Positions 26,260 through 38,445 are shown, numbered from the stretch's first letter. The stretch: DNA of 64,000 nucleotides from Aphrophora alni (GCA_963513935.1 OY740772.1:103807340-103871339); one strand, 5' to 3'. Program-made: numbers and translations. The notes: a model not told the origin generated them from the sequence alone.

Positions 26260-27640
26260 GAGTGTAAGAACTCCATACTCTTTGAACACAACTCTATATG
26301 ACTCAGCTTCTTTAAGGCCTTATAGCTTTATTTGCAGGACAAAAACTATGCATATTCCAAGCTGACCTCCTTATCATGTACCCCTCTCCCACCGTAACTT
26401 GAACACAATGTGACCTACAAATCTGAAATTATTTAGATTTGAAATTAAATTGCAGTGCGAAATCATATATTATAGTTTCTGTATGACGAATATAAATTTT
26501 ATTTAACCATACAATGAGAAATTAGTAGCGTATAAGATTTAAAAGCAGTTTTTTTTGTGAAATATGAAACGAACAATTAAATAGCGATTAAAAGACGAAT
26601 TGGCTTTTTATTGATTTCTTTGTGTTACAGTTAATAGATAAAACTAATGACTCTTGTCTGTCTGTACAATTTAAACTGCCGGTTAAAGACTTCGATTTAA
26701 TTTTTTTCTCTTTTTTATAGGACGGTGAAGACCAAATGATTTTTCACATTTAAAAACGCAGTAAAAACCCAAACTTACAGCAATGATTTGCTTTATTGTT
26801 CTAAGTTTAAAAATCTTTGACCAACAATACTCCAGGTTGGACAGATCATGTTAATGTACGTGTAATACAGTTTCTTAAAGGCAAATATCTGTTGAAGAAA
26901 GCGAAACCATTTTTACCGTTTAATGTTAGAGTGCAGCTGGTGAAAGAATTAATTCTTCCATAGTTTAGTTACTGTGACACCGTAATTAATGACGTGTGGA
27001 AAAAGCTAACAAACTTCATCGTGTCCAAATTAAATTTTTTACTTAAAACGTGATGTTTATATTATAAATAAATTTCAGTTGTAAAACTTCGTTACCATCA
27101 TATTTTGTTGTTATTGCTGTTCTTCTCATTTAGTTGCTTCGCTCTCTGACTGAAATACTTTTGTTTAGTTCACATAATTGTATTCACTCAAGACTAGACA
27201 GTATCTTGGCTTTTGACTGGGTCCTGGAAAATATTAAATACATCATGTATCTTGTCCAACTTAAAAAGGCTTCAGGGTGTTGGTTTTGCAGTCATATTAA
27301 TTTAGTAGTTTCCGATGATCTGGGGGTTTGAGGTTTAGGTGAATTCTCACACGCGCGCGAGCGCGTGTGTGTGTTTGTGTCGATTCCTATATTTTGTTCG
27401 TTTTAAGATTTATAATTACTGTTGATTAATATTTCTTTTCATTGTTTAATCAGATCGTTTATTGTTTTGTAACATGAATGAAAAACAAATTGTTTTGAGA
27501 TGGAAAGACGACCGGCCTATGGTCTGTAATAATGTTAATTAAATTGTATATACATTTTACGAGACTATAACAAATACAAGCGTGAAAGAACGTATCCATA
27601 GATATACATTTCATATTGTCCTCAGGATAACACTTTAGTT
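26260..27640. other. Unassigned stretch
   Basis: A+T-rich, no repeat match found. Near 27350-27370 there is a short alternating 'cacacgcgcgcgagcgcgtg' segment, a potential left-handed (Z-DNA) site by sequence type. A 65-codon plus frame at 27134-27331 is unrecognised. Confidence 0.3.
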
Positions 27641-28000
27641 GTCCTCGAGGTCTCTACAATTACAATTACTTTTGCACTCCTTTACTTATGGCGTTACAAC
27701 ACTGTGAACCTCCTCCAATCAACACGATTACGACAACCGTCCTCTATTTCCATTAAGTATCTCCTTGCAGTGGGTGTTGATTGAATTAACCCATGTTTTT
27801 CGTGGCTTACCCATAGGTCATCTGCTTTGTTTTTGGTATTGAACCATCTTCCATACGTTATTAGCACTTTGGTCTAAAAGTTTCATCTTTTATGCAGCTT
27901 CCTTTAATCCAAAGTACGCTTTATTGCCTTGATTCATTTCTTGCAAGAATGTTTGGTATCAGCATACGCTATCGATTGAGTTCACTTATAATTAGTGTTC
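27640..28000 (-). pseudogene. RTE/CR1-like pol C-terminal remnant with internal deletion
   Basis: The minus strand gives MNQGNKAYFGLKEAA near 27945-27900, the 'GN.AYFGL.K.LKS' block that follows YLG in many RTE-type pols. Near 27815-27750 it gives GKPRKTWVNSINTHCKEI, the 'GRPRKRW.D.V..DL' block, followed by EDGCRNRVDWRR, the 'DR..WR' block. In intact relatives about 150 residues ('LYG.ETW' to 'GHV.RM') separate the first and second blocks; here only some 30 codons do, so an internal deletion is inferred. Frame changes occur between blocks. Confidence 0.6.
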
Positions 28001-29465
28001 CATATGCATTATCAGTTATCAGACGCTGTTAGAAAGTGATTTAATGAAATAAAGTGCTTTATTTGTAACTTGTTTCTTGCCCTCGGTCAGTTATGTTTGA
28101 ACTTAACCATTATAGTACAACGAAAAGAGAATTTTGTGTCATCTAAAACTTCAGTTATAAGTGAGCCTAATAAACAGGTTCTATTTCAAAGCACTCGTAC
28201 AATAAACTACAGACTGCTTAGTCTTGTAACTAATGTTCAAAGTACACAGCTGTTAAATAAAATAAGCTTCTTCTAACAGCTGTTAGTGTTTATGTCGGCA
28301 ATAAATAGCACTGTGTAGGAATATTGTATTCAACGCTCTCTTACCTTAAAACACAGAATGTTTATTGAAATACAAGTTGTTACAAAATATACATGAGAAT
28401 TATTAATCTCAATTTTAACTGTTGGCTTCTGAATGGATAGGAATCTCTCTCAAATTCAATGAATTTTGATTCTAAATACGTTTTCATGAAGACGTTGTCC
28501 CAAATCAAAGTTTTTAGAGATTTAGAGCAACCTCAAGATTCCAGTTAAGATTTTCAGTGTTCCACAACCATGTGTTTTCAGAATTTATGTACTCTGATAT
28601 ATGAAACGAATTTGGTCTATTTAAAACCATTCATCATTTTCTACAAAGTTTTGTAACCGTTCCGATTATTGAAACTTTGTGATTGGAAGGTTTTAATTAG
28701 TGAACAATCATTAAATGATTTATATAAATAGGCATGAAAATTAACTTTATTTTTTTTATGGTTTTATCTAGCCCATTTTAATACGTAGTTTTAATAAAAA
28801 AAAAGAGATAGAGGAATTAAATATACTTTTACGAGGTAAATATTGTGATTGTGCTACAATTTGTAAATTTTCAATGGTTCTCAACGTTATATTTTATAAC
28901 CTACAAAAATAAGTAGTGTTGTTATTTTGATACTGTAAAAGAAAATATGAATTAATAATTTTAGTCCTCCATTCTTTCCTTAATTTACTAGTTTTAGTTT
29001 AACATTTATAACAGTCCTAGGATAGTAGGATTTGTGGGCTTTTTGTGTTTTAAATTTAAAACGAAATTTTATGCTGACGACGATAGTTGATCTGCACATT
29101 CAAAACTATTAATACACATAATGATAAAGACATAAATTATACCAATAATACGGATAATCCTTCAATATTCAAAAAATCTGAAAACAGAACACATATTATA
29201 GAATTTTAATATCTTAATGTACAATAAAAATCAGTTATTTTTCAAAGGAACATTTATAAAATACAAGCTACTTAATTTAACAAATAAAATAGTGCAAAAT
29301 AAATACAATAATAGTAACTACTTTATTATAATTTTTATTGTTTTGTAAGAAATATAATTCTGTAGATGTAAATTATACATGACTAATGCTGCTGACAGAA
29401 CAAAGTTAGCATGTTTTGAACAGACGTGTGATGGATAGGCGCGGTTTAAAATAGAATGTTCGTTT
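28000..29465. other. Unassigned A+T-rich stretch
   Basis: No open frame of note except 28070-28276 (68 codons, unrecognised). No repeat partner was found within the window. Confidence 0.35.
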
Positions 29466-29469
29466 TTAT

Positions 29470-30038
29470 TATTATATATTTTTCGGACATTTGCCATCAT
29501 TTGTATGTTAAAAATTCAAAACACGACGTATCGGGAATAAGAATCAATTCCCGTTATCAAGTGACTAAAAACTAAAGAAACACGAAACTAGAAACTAAGC
29601 CTCTGTGAAAAGTAAAATTAAATAAGAATACCACCAACCTTAATATCTAAGCATGCATCTCAGAGCTAAAACTGAGAAGTCAAAAAACACAATCACGGTA
29701 ACACACAACTAACGTCAAATACGTGTTGTATCAAAGATGCAGCAACAAGTGACGTGGTCCAGAAGGTGTGACAAATTATTAAGGGAGAGGCCTATTGTTA
29801 GTTGTATTAAGCTTCCTAGCACGAGAACGGTTTACAACCCCTTGTGGCGATTTAACAGGTAAAATTTCAGCTTGTTTATTAGTAATAGGGATATTATAAC
29901 CAAATTTTAGTTCTTTTTTTAATAATGGGAGCCATATTGGCCTTACTTCTATACTGATTGGCTGATAGGATTGACCGTTAGTTTTATATACGAGGCTTCA
30001 ACTATTTTACGTTTCCGAAAAATGTATAATAATAAAAT
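29470..30038. mobile_element. TIR element (family T), ~570 bp
   Basis: Inner edge of the left end reads 'ttattattatatatttttcgg' and the right end 'ccgaaaaatgtataataata', inverted copies of each other. The interior 'gtgactaaaaactaaagaaa' through 'ccaccaaccttaatatcta' also occurs in the shorter element at 62835-63022. This version holds about 380 bp of extra sequence (29.66-30.01 kb) that the shorter one lacks. No coding capacity was seen, so it is a non-autonomous TIR element. Confidence 0.7.
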
Positions 30039-30234
30039 TGAACTTCCATCATTAACAAATAACTTCAAACACAGAATAGAATGTTCGTGTTGCAACATTT
30101 TAATTGTACAAGTTTAAAAAATTAATTGAACTGAAACTAGAAGACTGATCAATATCACTTAACTCTTTTAATCCACATAATTCCCACAGGACATTCACTA
30201 TCCACATAGAATTTGTATTGCTGCCATGTTTTCT

Positions 30235-30985
30235 CAGTTTGCTTTTCCTTTCTATCGCTCTTCTGTGTCATGTTTGCCTTGTATAGGTTTAATTCTAATG
30301 ATTGTTTTGTTAAATTTCCATTTGTTCTTACTGTGTGACCTATCCAATTTTACTTCTTCTCGTTATAATTTTGCATATCGATTACTGGTTTGTTTTATCC
30401 TTATATCATTATTCGATATTCTCAACCCAGATTGTTGATATTTGTTGAAAACACTTTGAGCCATTGCTCTAGTATATTTCACGTCATATTCCATATTTTG
30501 ATCCATAAATATTCATATCACGCTGCATTTAAATAATATTATTCTGATTTTCTATTTCGTCGAAGAACATATTCTTTCTATCGTTGCAAAAACATTTCGC
30601 TTTCCTGACACTTAAATTTGAAACTAGCCAAACGTATCTACGTCATAATAGCACCTCTGTTTCTAGTAAAATATTTTGAGTGTCTTTATGTACGTTGTCT
30701 TTTGCTACTATTTATTTTCACTCTCTATTTATTTGTTTGAAACTTCATCTTATCAATTTTTTGATCTATTGATGTTTTGTATCTGATATCAAGTAGATGT
30801 CAACATTAAAATCCAAATCCTCTACCTATATAAAACGATTTTCATTGCAGCGCTGTGCGTCCATACTTACCCCTATATCAAGACCCAAGAAAAAGTGTCG
30901 TGGACAATCTACAGCCCTGTCTAACCTAATTTACATCTGTTTCAACGCTAACATTACTCCTTTATTCTTGTTGTACAGTTTTTTT
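30235..30985 (-). pseudogene. Non-LTR reverse transcriptase remnant, three RT blocks
   Basis: The best-preserved RT relic by motif order. On the minus strand, VRQGCRLSTTLFLG near 30925-30880 matches the 'GVRQGC.LSP.LF' block. VEDLDFNVDIYLISDTKHQ near 30825-30770 matches 'LEDLDFADDIALLS', with the catalytic AD changed to NV. LGLRISNNDIRIKQTSNRY near 30435-30380 is followed by KLDRSHSKNKWKFNKTIIRI and IQGKHDTEER, the 'RISN.DL...T.Q', 'W.GHTLRK' and 'PQGKR.RGRP' tail. Numerous stops and frameshifts lie between. The type is that of arthropod endonuclease-RT elements of the RTE/CR1 assemblage. Short pyrimidine-rich plus-strand frames here are antisense shadows. Confidence 0.75.
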
Positions 30986-31239
30986 ATAAAACAGCAACAT
31001 TAGGAAAACATGTAGAATTTTCAGTTGAAAAAGTTTTATTTTGTATGATTGTGTAGAAGATAACAGAAAGGAAATAAATACTAAACGTTGTAAAATTATT
31101 AACTACTTTCTTGTGATCTAGTTTTCTGTGACTCATCTGACAGTATATGTTTTGGTCATAAGGAGCAAGTACTCTCAAATTTTGAGTTATGATAAACATA
31201 ACTCAACATCGATTTGATGTACCATTACATAATTTTCTC

Positions 31240-31965
31240 CATTTTTCGTAAAGTAAATAAATGGTTATAAAACATTGCACAAACTTTCTCACTCACCATC
31301 ACCAAAACCAAATAATATTAATCTAAAATTAATCGTCACCAAAAATAAAGATTCGGTATTTGACAATAAAAAAGTAAAGGTAACCATTAAACAATTATAT
31401 TTTCTAAACCTGCTTCTCTTGTGTCATGAAAAAGTTCAGTGTAAATTATTAAAATCTAGCTTATAATGAGGGCGGCCAAGAATCATTTTTGCTTTTTTTT
31501 GCCCAATTATTTCTGAACTAGGTTTTTACTCACTATTTTTACCGAGGTTTATCCTTCACATTTTAATACATATTTAACGAAATCAGTAGAGCCGATTTTG
31601 AAAAATAACAACCCTATGGCCAATTCAATTGTTTTTTAAACCAAAAAATCTTGAACCGGTATTTTGGAGGGTTTGCGACTAATACATTTTGTTTGGGTCC
31701 TTAGTGACTACACTTGAGCAAAACCTCATCAAATAATTATAGCCAAATTTCGAGGTAAATTGTAATTTTGTTTGTTTTTCTTATGGAATCTACAAAAAAT
31801 TTGAGTAATCAAATAAATGAAAAATCTGAATTTATATTCTAGATATGCTTAAAATATTCCTAATCTAAATTTGATGAAAATCGTTCCACACTTTTTTGTT
31901 GTAGAGTGCTACAGAGAACAGACGGAAAACAAACAAATATCATTCAAAACATCACTTTTTTGGAC
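31240..31965 (-). repeat. Family P dispersed repeat, reversed
   Basis: The reverse complement of 31850-31960 shows the 'ccgtctgttctctgtag' and 'aacgattttcatcaaattt' blocks shared with 1.96-2.28 and 51.4-51.6 kb. The left part (31270-31680) also resembles 52040-52500 on the plus strand ('acattgcacaaactttctca', 'caattatttctgaact', 'aaatcagt.gagcc.attttga'), so this is a composite or rearranged copy. Confidence 0.45.
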
Positions 31966-32261
31966 TCCAGAGATCTAAAAACTTAAGAAATATATATCCG
32001 TAAAAAAATTGACTACTATTTTTCGACCAATCACAACTTACTCTATGCTACGTACATGTCAAAAAATAAAAGTAATTAACATATTACTGTATTGCGGCAA
32101 TTAAATATTAATTTATTCTGATAATACACTCTCATTTCAATATTGTATTCATTGTGAATAATCAACAAAACTGAACTTCACACATAATATTAACAAACAT
32201 TTTAAAATCAAATAAATGATTCAATAATAAATAAAAATAAAACATGGATTTTTTTATATTA

Positions 32262-32470
32262 GGTCCGGGCAATCCTAAGGGACCCTATTGGATATGCACT
32301 TTTTTTTCATGTGGTCTTGGGTTAGATCTCTCGCTTTCATCTTTCCTACCAAGTCTTTCTTTGATCTCTGCCTACCCTGATGCTCTTAAAGCATTTGAGA
32401 ACTAAGTCTTTGTTATATATTTTTATCTACCTTTTTTTATAAGGTGAGGATTACTGAGAGATTTTTCACC
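32262..32470 (-). repeat. Family D dispersed repeat, reversed
   Basis: Begins 'gtccgggcaatcctaaggga', includes 'tgtggtcttgggttagatct' and ends 'ataaggtgaggattactgag'. The family's terminal palindrome is replaced by unrelated sequence. Confidence 0.6.
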
Positions 32471-34420
32471 TTTAAATATCAAGAGACTACCATTATCTAT
32501 TGCGAGGTTATTTCTAACAAGTTTCTGTTCCAGAATTCTTATCTCGCTCTTCGAGTGTTACACCATATACAATATTTCAAAAAACTTTTTCCAATCAATC
32601 CATGAAAATATTTTATTACACTAGGACACGGAAAACGATTTCTGTCTCCTCGTCCTGGGTGGTAATATCAAAATAACTACAAGTATGGGATTCTATTTGT
32701 TTATAAAGTTATTCAACCTAAGAATATTTTATTTTTAACACTCAAAGAGCAGCAATACATAAACACCACAAATAAGAAGGTTCGTAGATCTAGCTGTTTA
32801 TCTAAGTTGTTATTAATTACTAAGTCCTAGTACTGTATCTGAGAAGAATAATTCTCCTGAAATTTGTTTATATTTTTTATAAATGAAAGTAATGATGACC
32901 GACTGGTTTATCGTCTTTAAACAACAAGGGGAAAAAATTAATAAAGTAGTAAGAAATTTAAACGTTTTTATATTGTTTAACATAATCGGATAAACCCGAT
33001 TTTTCTAAAATGAAATGTGTCGGGAATATTGACAAATCAAATGAAAGTAACTGAGAAGTCTCGTCAATAGGAAGAGAGGAATCAAAGTGTCATTTAAACA
33101 AGAATTGCTGACAATTAATGTTTGAAACGTGTAATGTCTTGGTGAATCATCTTTTTTGAAAAGAGAAACCCATCTTCAAGATTTGTCAGACGTGATATAA
33201 ATTTATGTAGATTATAAATATAATTTCCTTTGTGACATATTAGTAGTATGTGGAAAGGTCGTATAGAATTTTTCGAGGAAATGTCCGTTTTGTTTGCGTC
33301 TATTTGGAAAAAGTGGTTTTGTAATATTGTTTGTGCATTGTTCTACAAACAAAATAAAGATAATCCTATCAATAAAATTTGGTATGTGGGTTTATTTTGG
33401 TCGTTTCTTGATTAAAAATATAATTATTATATTCTTATGAATGAAAATTAGGGGTAGTTTTGGAAACTAAAAACTTAAATTCAGATTTTCCCACGTTTTG
33501 TTAGTCATATCCCAAAATTATGATAAGTGAAGAATATCCATGTACAATATCGCAAGTAAAAGATCACACCATCTTTGTTTTGTTCAAGTATGGTATTATA
33601 TACTGTTACTTATTGGTTTATGAATATTGTTTTGTCAAGTCGCACACCAGACAGTAAATTAATTTGCTTTACAAGAACGTTTTATATTGAATAAGTTAAT
33701 ATTTCCAAAGAGCGTAATGTTTACAGAACTTCTATTATTAATTTACTTTGTAGACATACAACTGGGAAAAAATCGTGTATATTACACGTTTATCGACCTT
33801 GGAACTGAAATTAAAAAGGCGCCTTTGAGTTTCCTCCCCTTCAATGTGCTGAGAGTTGCGTGTTACACGTCAACTCAACAAAGAATAAAGGCGAGACTTG
33901 AATTCGAAGGGAAAATAATCGCGTCTTAATCATTGTAATTAAATAGGAAATAGGGTTAACATTATTTCTCTTTAAGTTTAAAAACTTTTATTATCTCAAA
34001 TGTTACTAACCAAAAACGCTAAATACTAAAATTAGAAAAATACAAAATTCTTTTTCTGAATTACGGTACTAGGACTTGGTAATTAACAAACCTAAACTCA
34101 GATAAACTGTTAAATCTACTGTCATCATCACTTGTGTTGTCCTTCAGTATTTCATCAAAAAATAGTGTGAGATTTTTACTTCCTCTCTTCTTGTTTTTAT
34201 CACGCCGGACAAGAAGTCATAAATGGTGTTCCATGTGCAAGTTACTAAACTATTTTTGTTGATTGATTGAACTTAGTTTTTGAAATATGTTATGTATCGC
34301 GCGAGAAGTGAGATTAGAAACCTGGTTGGAAAAGAGACCAGTTGGGGATTACCTCCCGATAAGATAAGCCAGGTCGTGTGGAATAGTACAGCTCATTAAT
34401 TTTTCTTGATTATTTAAGGG
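32470..34420. other. Unassigned stretch
   Basis: Contains a weak match near 32890-32960 to the 1.0/1.4 kb repeat pair. An 80-codon plus frame at 33687-33929 starts MNKLIFPKSVMFTELLLLIY; it has a hydrophobic N-terminus but no motif I recognise, and no supporting splice or promoter context. Confidence 0.3.
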
Positions 34421-34640
34421 TGAAAACCTCTTGGTCATCCTCGCCTTAAAAAAAAGAAAATAATGTTAAACAAAGTCTCCTAGCCCTTGACAAATAGTGC
34501 CAGGGTCGGGAATAGAACAAGAGTTAGGCAAGAGAGACGTCTTAGTGATGAAAGGGATCTAATCCAATACCATGTAGAAATGACTACATGTGTACGTCCA
34601 ACTAGGATCTTTCGGGATTCCTACGACCTTACTAACTGCA
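34420..34640 (+). repeat. Family D dispersed repeat, near full length
   Basis: Starts 'aacctcttggtcatcctcgc', includes 'tagtgccagggtcgggaata' and ends near 'gatctttcgggattcctacg'. The terminal palindrome is missing. Confidence 0.65.
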
Positions 34641-36170
34641 AGTTATAACCTAATGGAATTGTAATGTTTACTGGAAGTAGAGGTTAAATGAGTAAAATTC
34701 GTCAGTTTTGTAACCAGAATTACCACAAGGTACTAGACTTGGTCCGTCCAGAGTATGTTTTCAAATAAATTTGAGGAGTGTCAATGATGTGTGTTTCGCC
34801 CATTCCTATATATGTACCTTTACTTTGAATACTCTAAAGTGTTGGGTGAGTTGTGAGGCCTAAAATACATCATACATACAAGTGCAGAAACTAAAGTGTT
34901 TTCCGTGTATACGGCCAGTTTGGTGTTTTCAAGTATTTGAATCTTATATAACTAATTTTAAATAGTAAATCTACATATATCTCATTCAGCGGTAGCTAGT
35001 TTATTTTGAGAGTAACAATTATTTATAGAGAAACATATCAGATATGACGTACACATAATAGCAGTAAACATTTTCGCAAACCATTAGCATCCATCTCTAA
35101 GGTAGTACCTATCCCTTCACCTCTATACTGTACTCTGTTGTTGACATGCAAAGAGATAGTTATAATTTTGTTCAGTGTTGTAGAAATGATCGCCCATACA
35201 AAAGTAACCGTGGCAGAAAAACAACTCACACTGAACCGCTGTTCTACTTATTCCTTCTTGCACTTCTGATGAAAAACTCATTCTCACTTCTTGTAACTTG
35301 ATGACGATATCAAATGACACTCGATTACTTGATCTTGTTATGAGACTCAACTAAACCACTCAAACTTCGAGACTTCATTCCATCCCATCCCGATCAAATC
35401 TTTCTCAAGAGTTGAATTTCAGAGCTTCACCTCTACAAGCATCATGGATCTCAACAACTCGACCTGCTCATTTACCTAAAACGACAGTCAACCAGAATTA
35501 TCGTGATGCCGAGCGAAACTGAAAGGGAAATTTCTGATAGTAAAAGAAGTATTCTACTGAAAATGTAGTCTTTTCTTTATAGAATTACAGTAAAAATAAC
35601 TTCAGTTATCTTTCCAAATATACAGCTCCTGATGACTACGAGTAATAATTCCGTCCTTTAAACAAAAACTGTTATCAGCGGAGTAGTCGGCTTGTCCTGG
35701 CACATTTTTCCGATGGTAGATTTTCACCCGGCACGGGCAAATATAATGTAGTCAGCTTTGTGAGTTCTGATGCAAAAAACGTATAATTCCTGCAAAACTC
35801 GATTCACGGCATTCTTCCACCTCACATTATAAATCCGCCATTATTATTCAACTTGCCAACTCTATTAATCGATCTCTGATCGACTTGTTTAGTTATCTTT
35901 ATCAAAAAATTCAATCACTTGTCATTTTCAGATGGTTCAATCTCACTTTAATTTCACCTATATATTTAGTTATTCCCATCACATTATGAGCTAAGCAATT
36001 ATCTAATTCCCTCGCCGCTATAAGATAAGACAAATTTATTAGCTTTGTTATATATCCAAGGTTAATTTACAACTATGGTGTAGAAATATATAATTATTTT
36101 CAAAATTCATATACAAAATATATTTAACGGTAACGATCATTGAAAAAACAATAATCAGATGAAAAAGTAA
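34640..36170. other. Unassigned stretch left of the satellite
   Basis: The minus strand carries overlapping frames at 35038-35229 and 35123-35350. The second starts MSLITRSSNRVSFDIVIKLQ and has balanced composition, but no family is recognised. G+C content is slightly higher at 35.05-35.55 kb than in the flanks, which may mark a decayed element. Confidence 0.3.
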
Positions 36171-37445
36171 CGTAAACGAACGTGGTCCTTGAGACTTGCT
36201 AGAGGGTTTGTAATCGATCAATGCGTTACATCGAAATTCCCGTCGCCGTTATTAACGTAAACGAACGTGGTCCTTGAGACTTGATAGAGGGTTTGTAATC
36301 GATCAATGCGTTACATCGAAATTCCCGTCGCCGTTATTAACGTAAACGAACGTGGTCCTTGAGACTTGATAGAGGGTTTGTAATCGATCAATGCGTTACA
36401 TCGAAATTCCCGTCGCCGTTATTAACGTAAACGAACGTGGTCCTTGAGACTTGCTAGAGGGTTTGTAATCGATCAATGCGTTACATCGAAATTCCCGTCG
36501 CCGTTATTAACGTAAACGAACGTGGTCCTTGAGACTTGCTAGAAGGTTTGTAATCGATCAATGCGTTACATCGAAATTCCCGTCGCCGTTATTAACGTAA
36601 ACGAACGTGGTCCTTGAGACTTGCTAGAGGGTTTGTAATCGATCAATGCGTTACATGGAAATTCCCGTCGCCGTTATTAACGTAAACGAACGTGGTCCTT
36701 GAGACTTGCTAGAGGGTTTGTAATCGATCAATGCGTTACATCGAAATTCCCGTCGCCGTTATTAACGTAAACGAACGTGGTCCTTGAGACTTGATAGAGG
36801 GTTTGTAATCGATCAATGCGTTACATCGAAATTCCCGTCGCCGTTATTAACGTAAACGAACGTGGTCCTTGAGACTTGCTAGAGGGTTTGTAATCGATCA
36901 ATGCGTTACATCGAAATTCCCGTCGCCGTTATTAACGTAAACGAACGTGGTCCTTGAGACTTGCTAGAAGGTTTGTAATCGATCAATGCGTTACATCGAA
37001 ATTCCCGTCGCCGTTATTAACGTAAACGAACGTGGTCCTTGAGACTTGCTAGAGGGTTTGTAATCGATCAATGCGTTACATGGAAATTCCCGTCGCCGTT
37101 ATTAACGTAAACGAACGTGGTCCTTGAGACTTGCTAGAGGGTTTGTAATCGATCAATGCGTTACATCGAAATTCCCGTCGCCGTTATTAACGTAAACGAA
37201 CGTGGTCCTTGAGACTTGCTAGAGGGTTTGTAATCGATCAATGCGTTACATCGAAATTCCCGTCGCCGTTATTAACGTAAACGAACGTGGTCCTTGAGAC
37301 TTGCTAGAGGGTTTGTAATCGATCAATGCGTTACATCGAAATTCCCGTCGCCGTTATTAACGTAAACGAACGTGGTCCTTGAGACTTGCTAGAGGGTTTG
37401 TAATCGATCAATGCGTTACATCGTAATTCCCGTCGCCGTTATTAT
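36171..37445. repeat. 85 bp satellite array, 15 monomers
   Basis: Monomers start at 36171 and every 85 bp to 37361, each opening 'cgtaaacgaacgtggtcctt'. All fifteen have the same length with no indels, and most differ at zero to two sites. Variants: 'ttgatag' instead of 'ttgctag' in monomers 2, 3 and 8; 'agaagg' in 5 and 10; 'catgga' in 6 and 11. Monomers 3-7 and 8-12 therefore repeat one variant order, a 425 bp higher-order unit. On the minus strand each monomer contains 'aacggcgacgggaatt', matching the body of the SINEs at 20.1 kb and directly adjacent. G+C content is well above the window average. Confidence 0.97.
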
Positions 37446-37590
37446 AGATTTCCAAACCAGAGTTCGCTACTAATTATATCTATCCAATTTGCCTTAACAA
37501 AGCTGGGTGAACTTCGTAAATGTTTGACACTCCACGGGGATTAAACCCAGAACCTTTCACTAGACCAACCGCAGGCTCATTTAGATGAAA
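37446..37590 (-). repeat. tRNA-derived SINE head joined to the satellite
   Basis: On the minus strand this reads an A-box-like 'ttggtctagtga' (37556-37567), a B-box-like 'gggtttaatcccc' (37536-37548), 'gtgtcaaac', then 'gtagcgaactctggtttgga', and runs without a gap into the first satellite monomer through 'aacggcgacggg'. The A-to-B spacing is about 20 bp shorter than in the 20.0 kb copy, so the anticodon arm region is deleted. The head plus array looks like one SINE whose tail expanded in tandem. Confidence 0.8.
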
Positions 37591-38189
37591 ATATCACCCC
37601 CTTCTCCCCAAATGTGAAGCCATAAATTAATTTCTGAAATAAAAACTCTATCTAATCAAACAAAAAAATAAATACATTTCAAAGTAAAGGAAGTAAAATA
37701 TAAACTTAATTTTATTATAATTTTTCGTTTATATACCCTGAAACGAATAAGCCCTTATAGATATTATTTGATTTGAGAATTTTCAAAAATACTACGAACA
37801 TTATGTATTAGATACCTGGTTATATGTATTCATGTTTTTGCATACTAGGAATGTTGTATAAAATGAATCTCGCTTTATATTTTAATATACGAGCAACCAT
37901 TGTTTTTAGATTATAACACCTTTCAATATAGATGGATAGATATTGTAGGTACACACGACATAGCCTCAGTGACGGGCCTTCAGATTGGCTTACTGTGTTG
38001 TCAGAACTCATCTCAGATATTAATTACTTTGGCCAGTAATATCAGAGGAATCACTGCACAAACTGTATGACGTTGAATTGTGATAATGTTTAGTCAGGAA
38101 TTATTGCTGATTTGAGGTGTGAATATGCAGTTCCTTAACATTAAAAATTTGACATCTATATATGTAAAAGTCAAAACTCATTAACTGAT

Positions 38190-38445
38190 CACGGTATCTC
38201 TGGATCTAAGAAGCCTAGAGTTATGAATTTTTTAACATGGTTTGGGGTAGGTATGTAGACGAGTACAAAGAAAGGGATTTGGAAACACTCTAAGGGTGTT
38301 TTTTACCCCTAAACCTTATCTCCGGATCCAAGAAGCCTAGAGAAATGCATTTTTTAACATGATTTGGGGCAGATCTCTGGAAGGGTTTTTGAAAAAGTTC
38401 CACTCCAAAGGTGTTTTTACCCGTAAAATAAGTACAGTATCATAT
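38190..38445 (+). repeat. Tandem duplication, ~122 bp period, two copies
   Basis: 'ggatctaagaagcctagag' at 38202 recurs as 'ggatccaagaagcctagag' at 38324. Both copies continue 'attttttaacatg.tttgggg' and end with a 'ggtgtttttacccctaaa'-like block. The copies differ by several substitutions. No coding frame. Confidence 0.75.

Noticed and set aside
30226..30438. 70-codon hydrophobic plus-strand protein
   Set aside because: It is the antisense of a recognisable RT remnant; Lys/Arg codons read backwards give Phe/Leu/Ser-rich frames.
36171..37445. Regular repeat array as a CRISPR
   Set aside because: The 85 bp units are contiguous and near-identical throughout; there are no unique spacers, and the context is eukaryotic.
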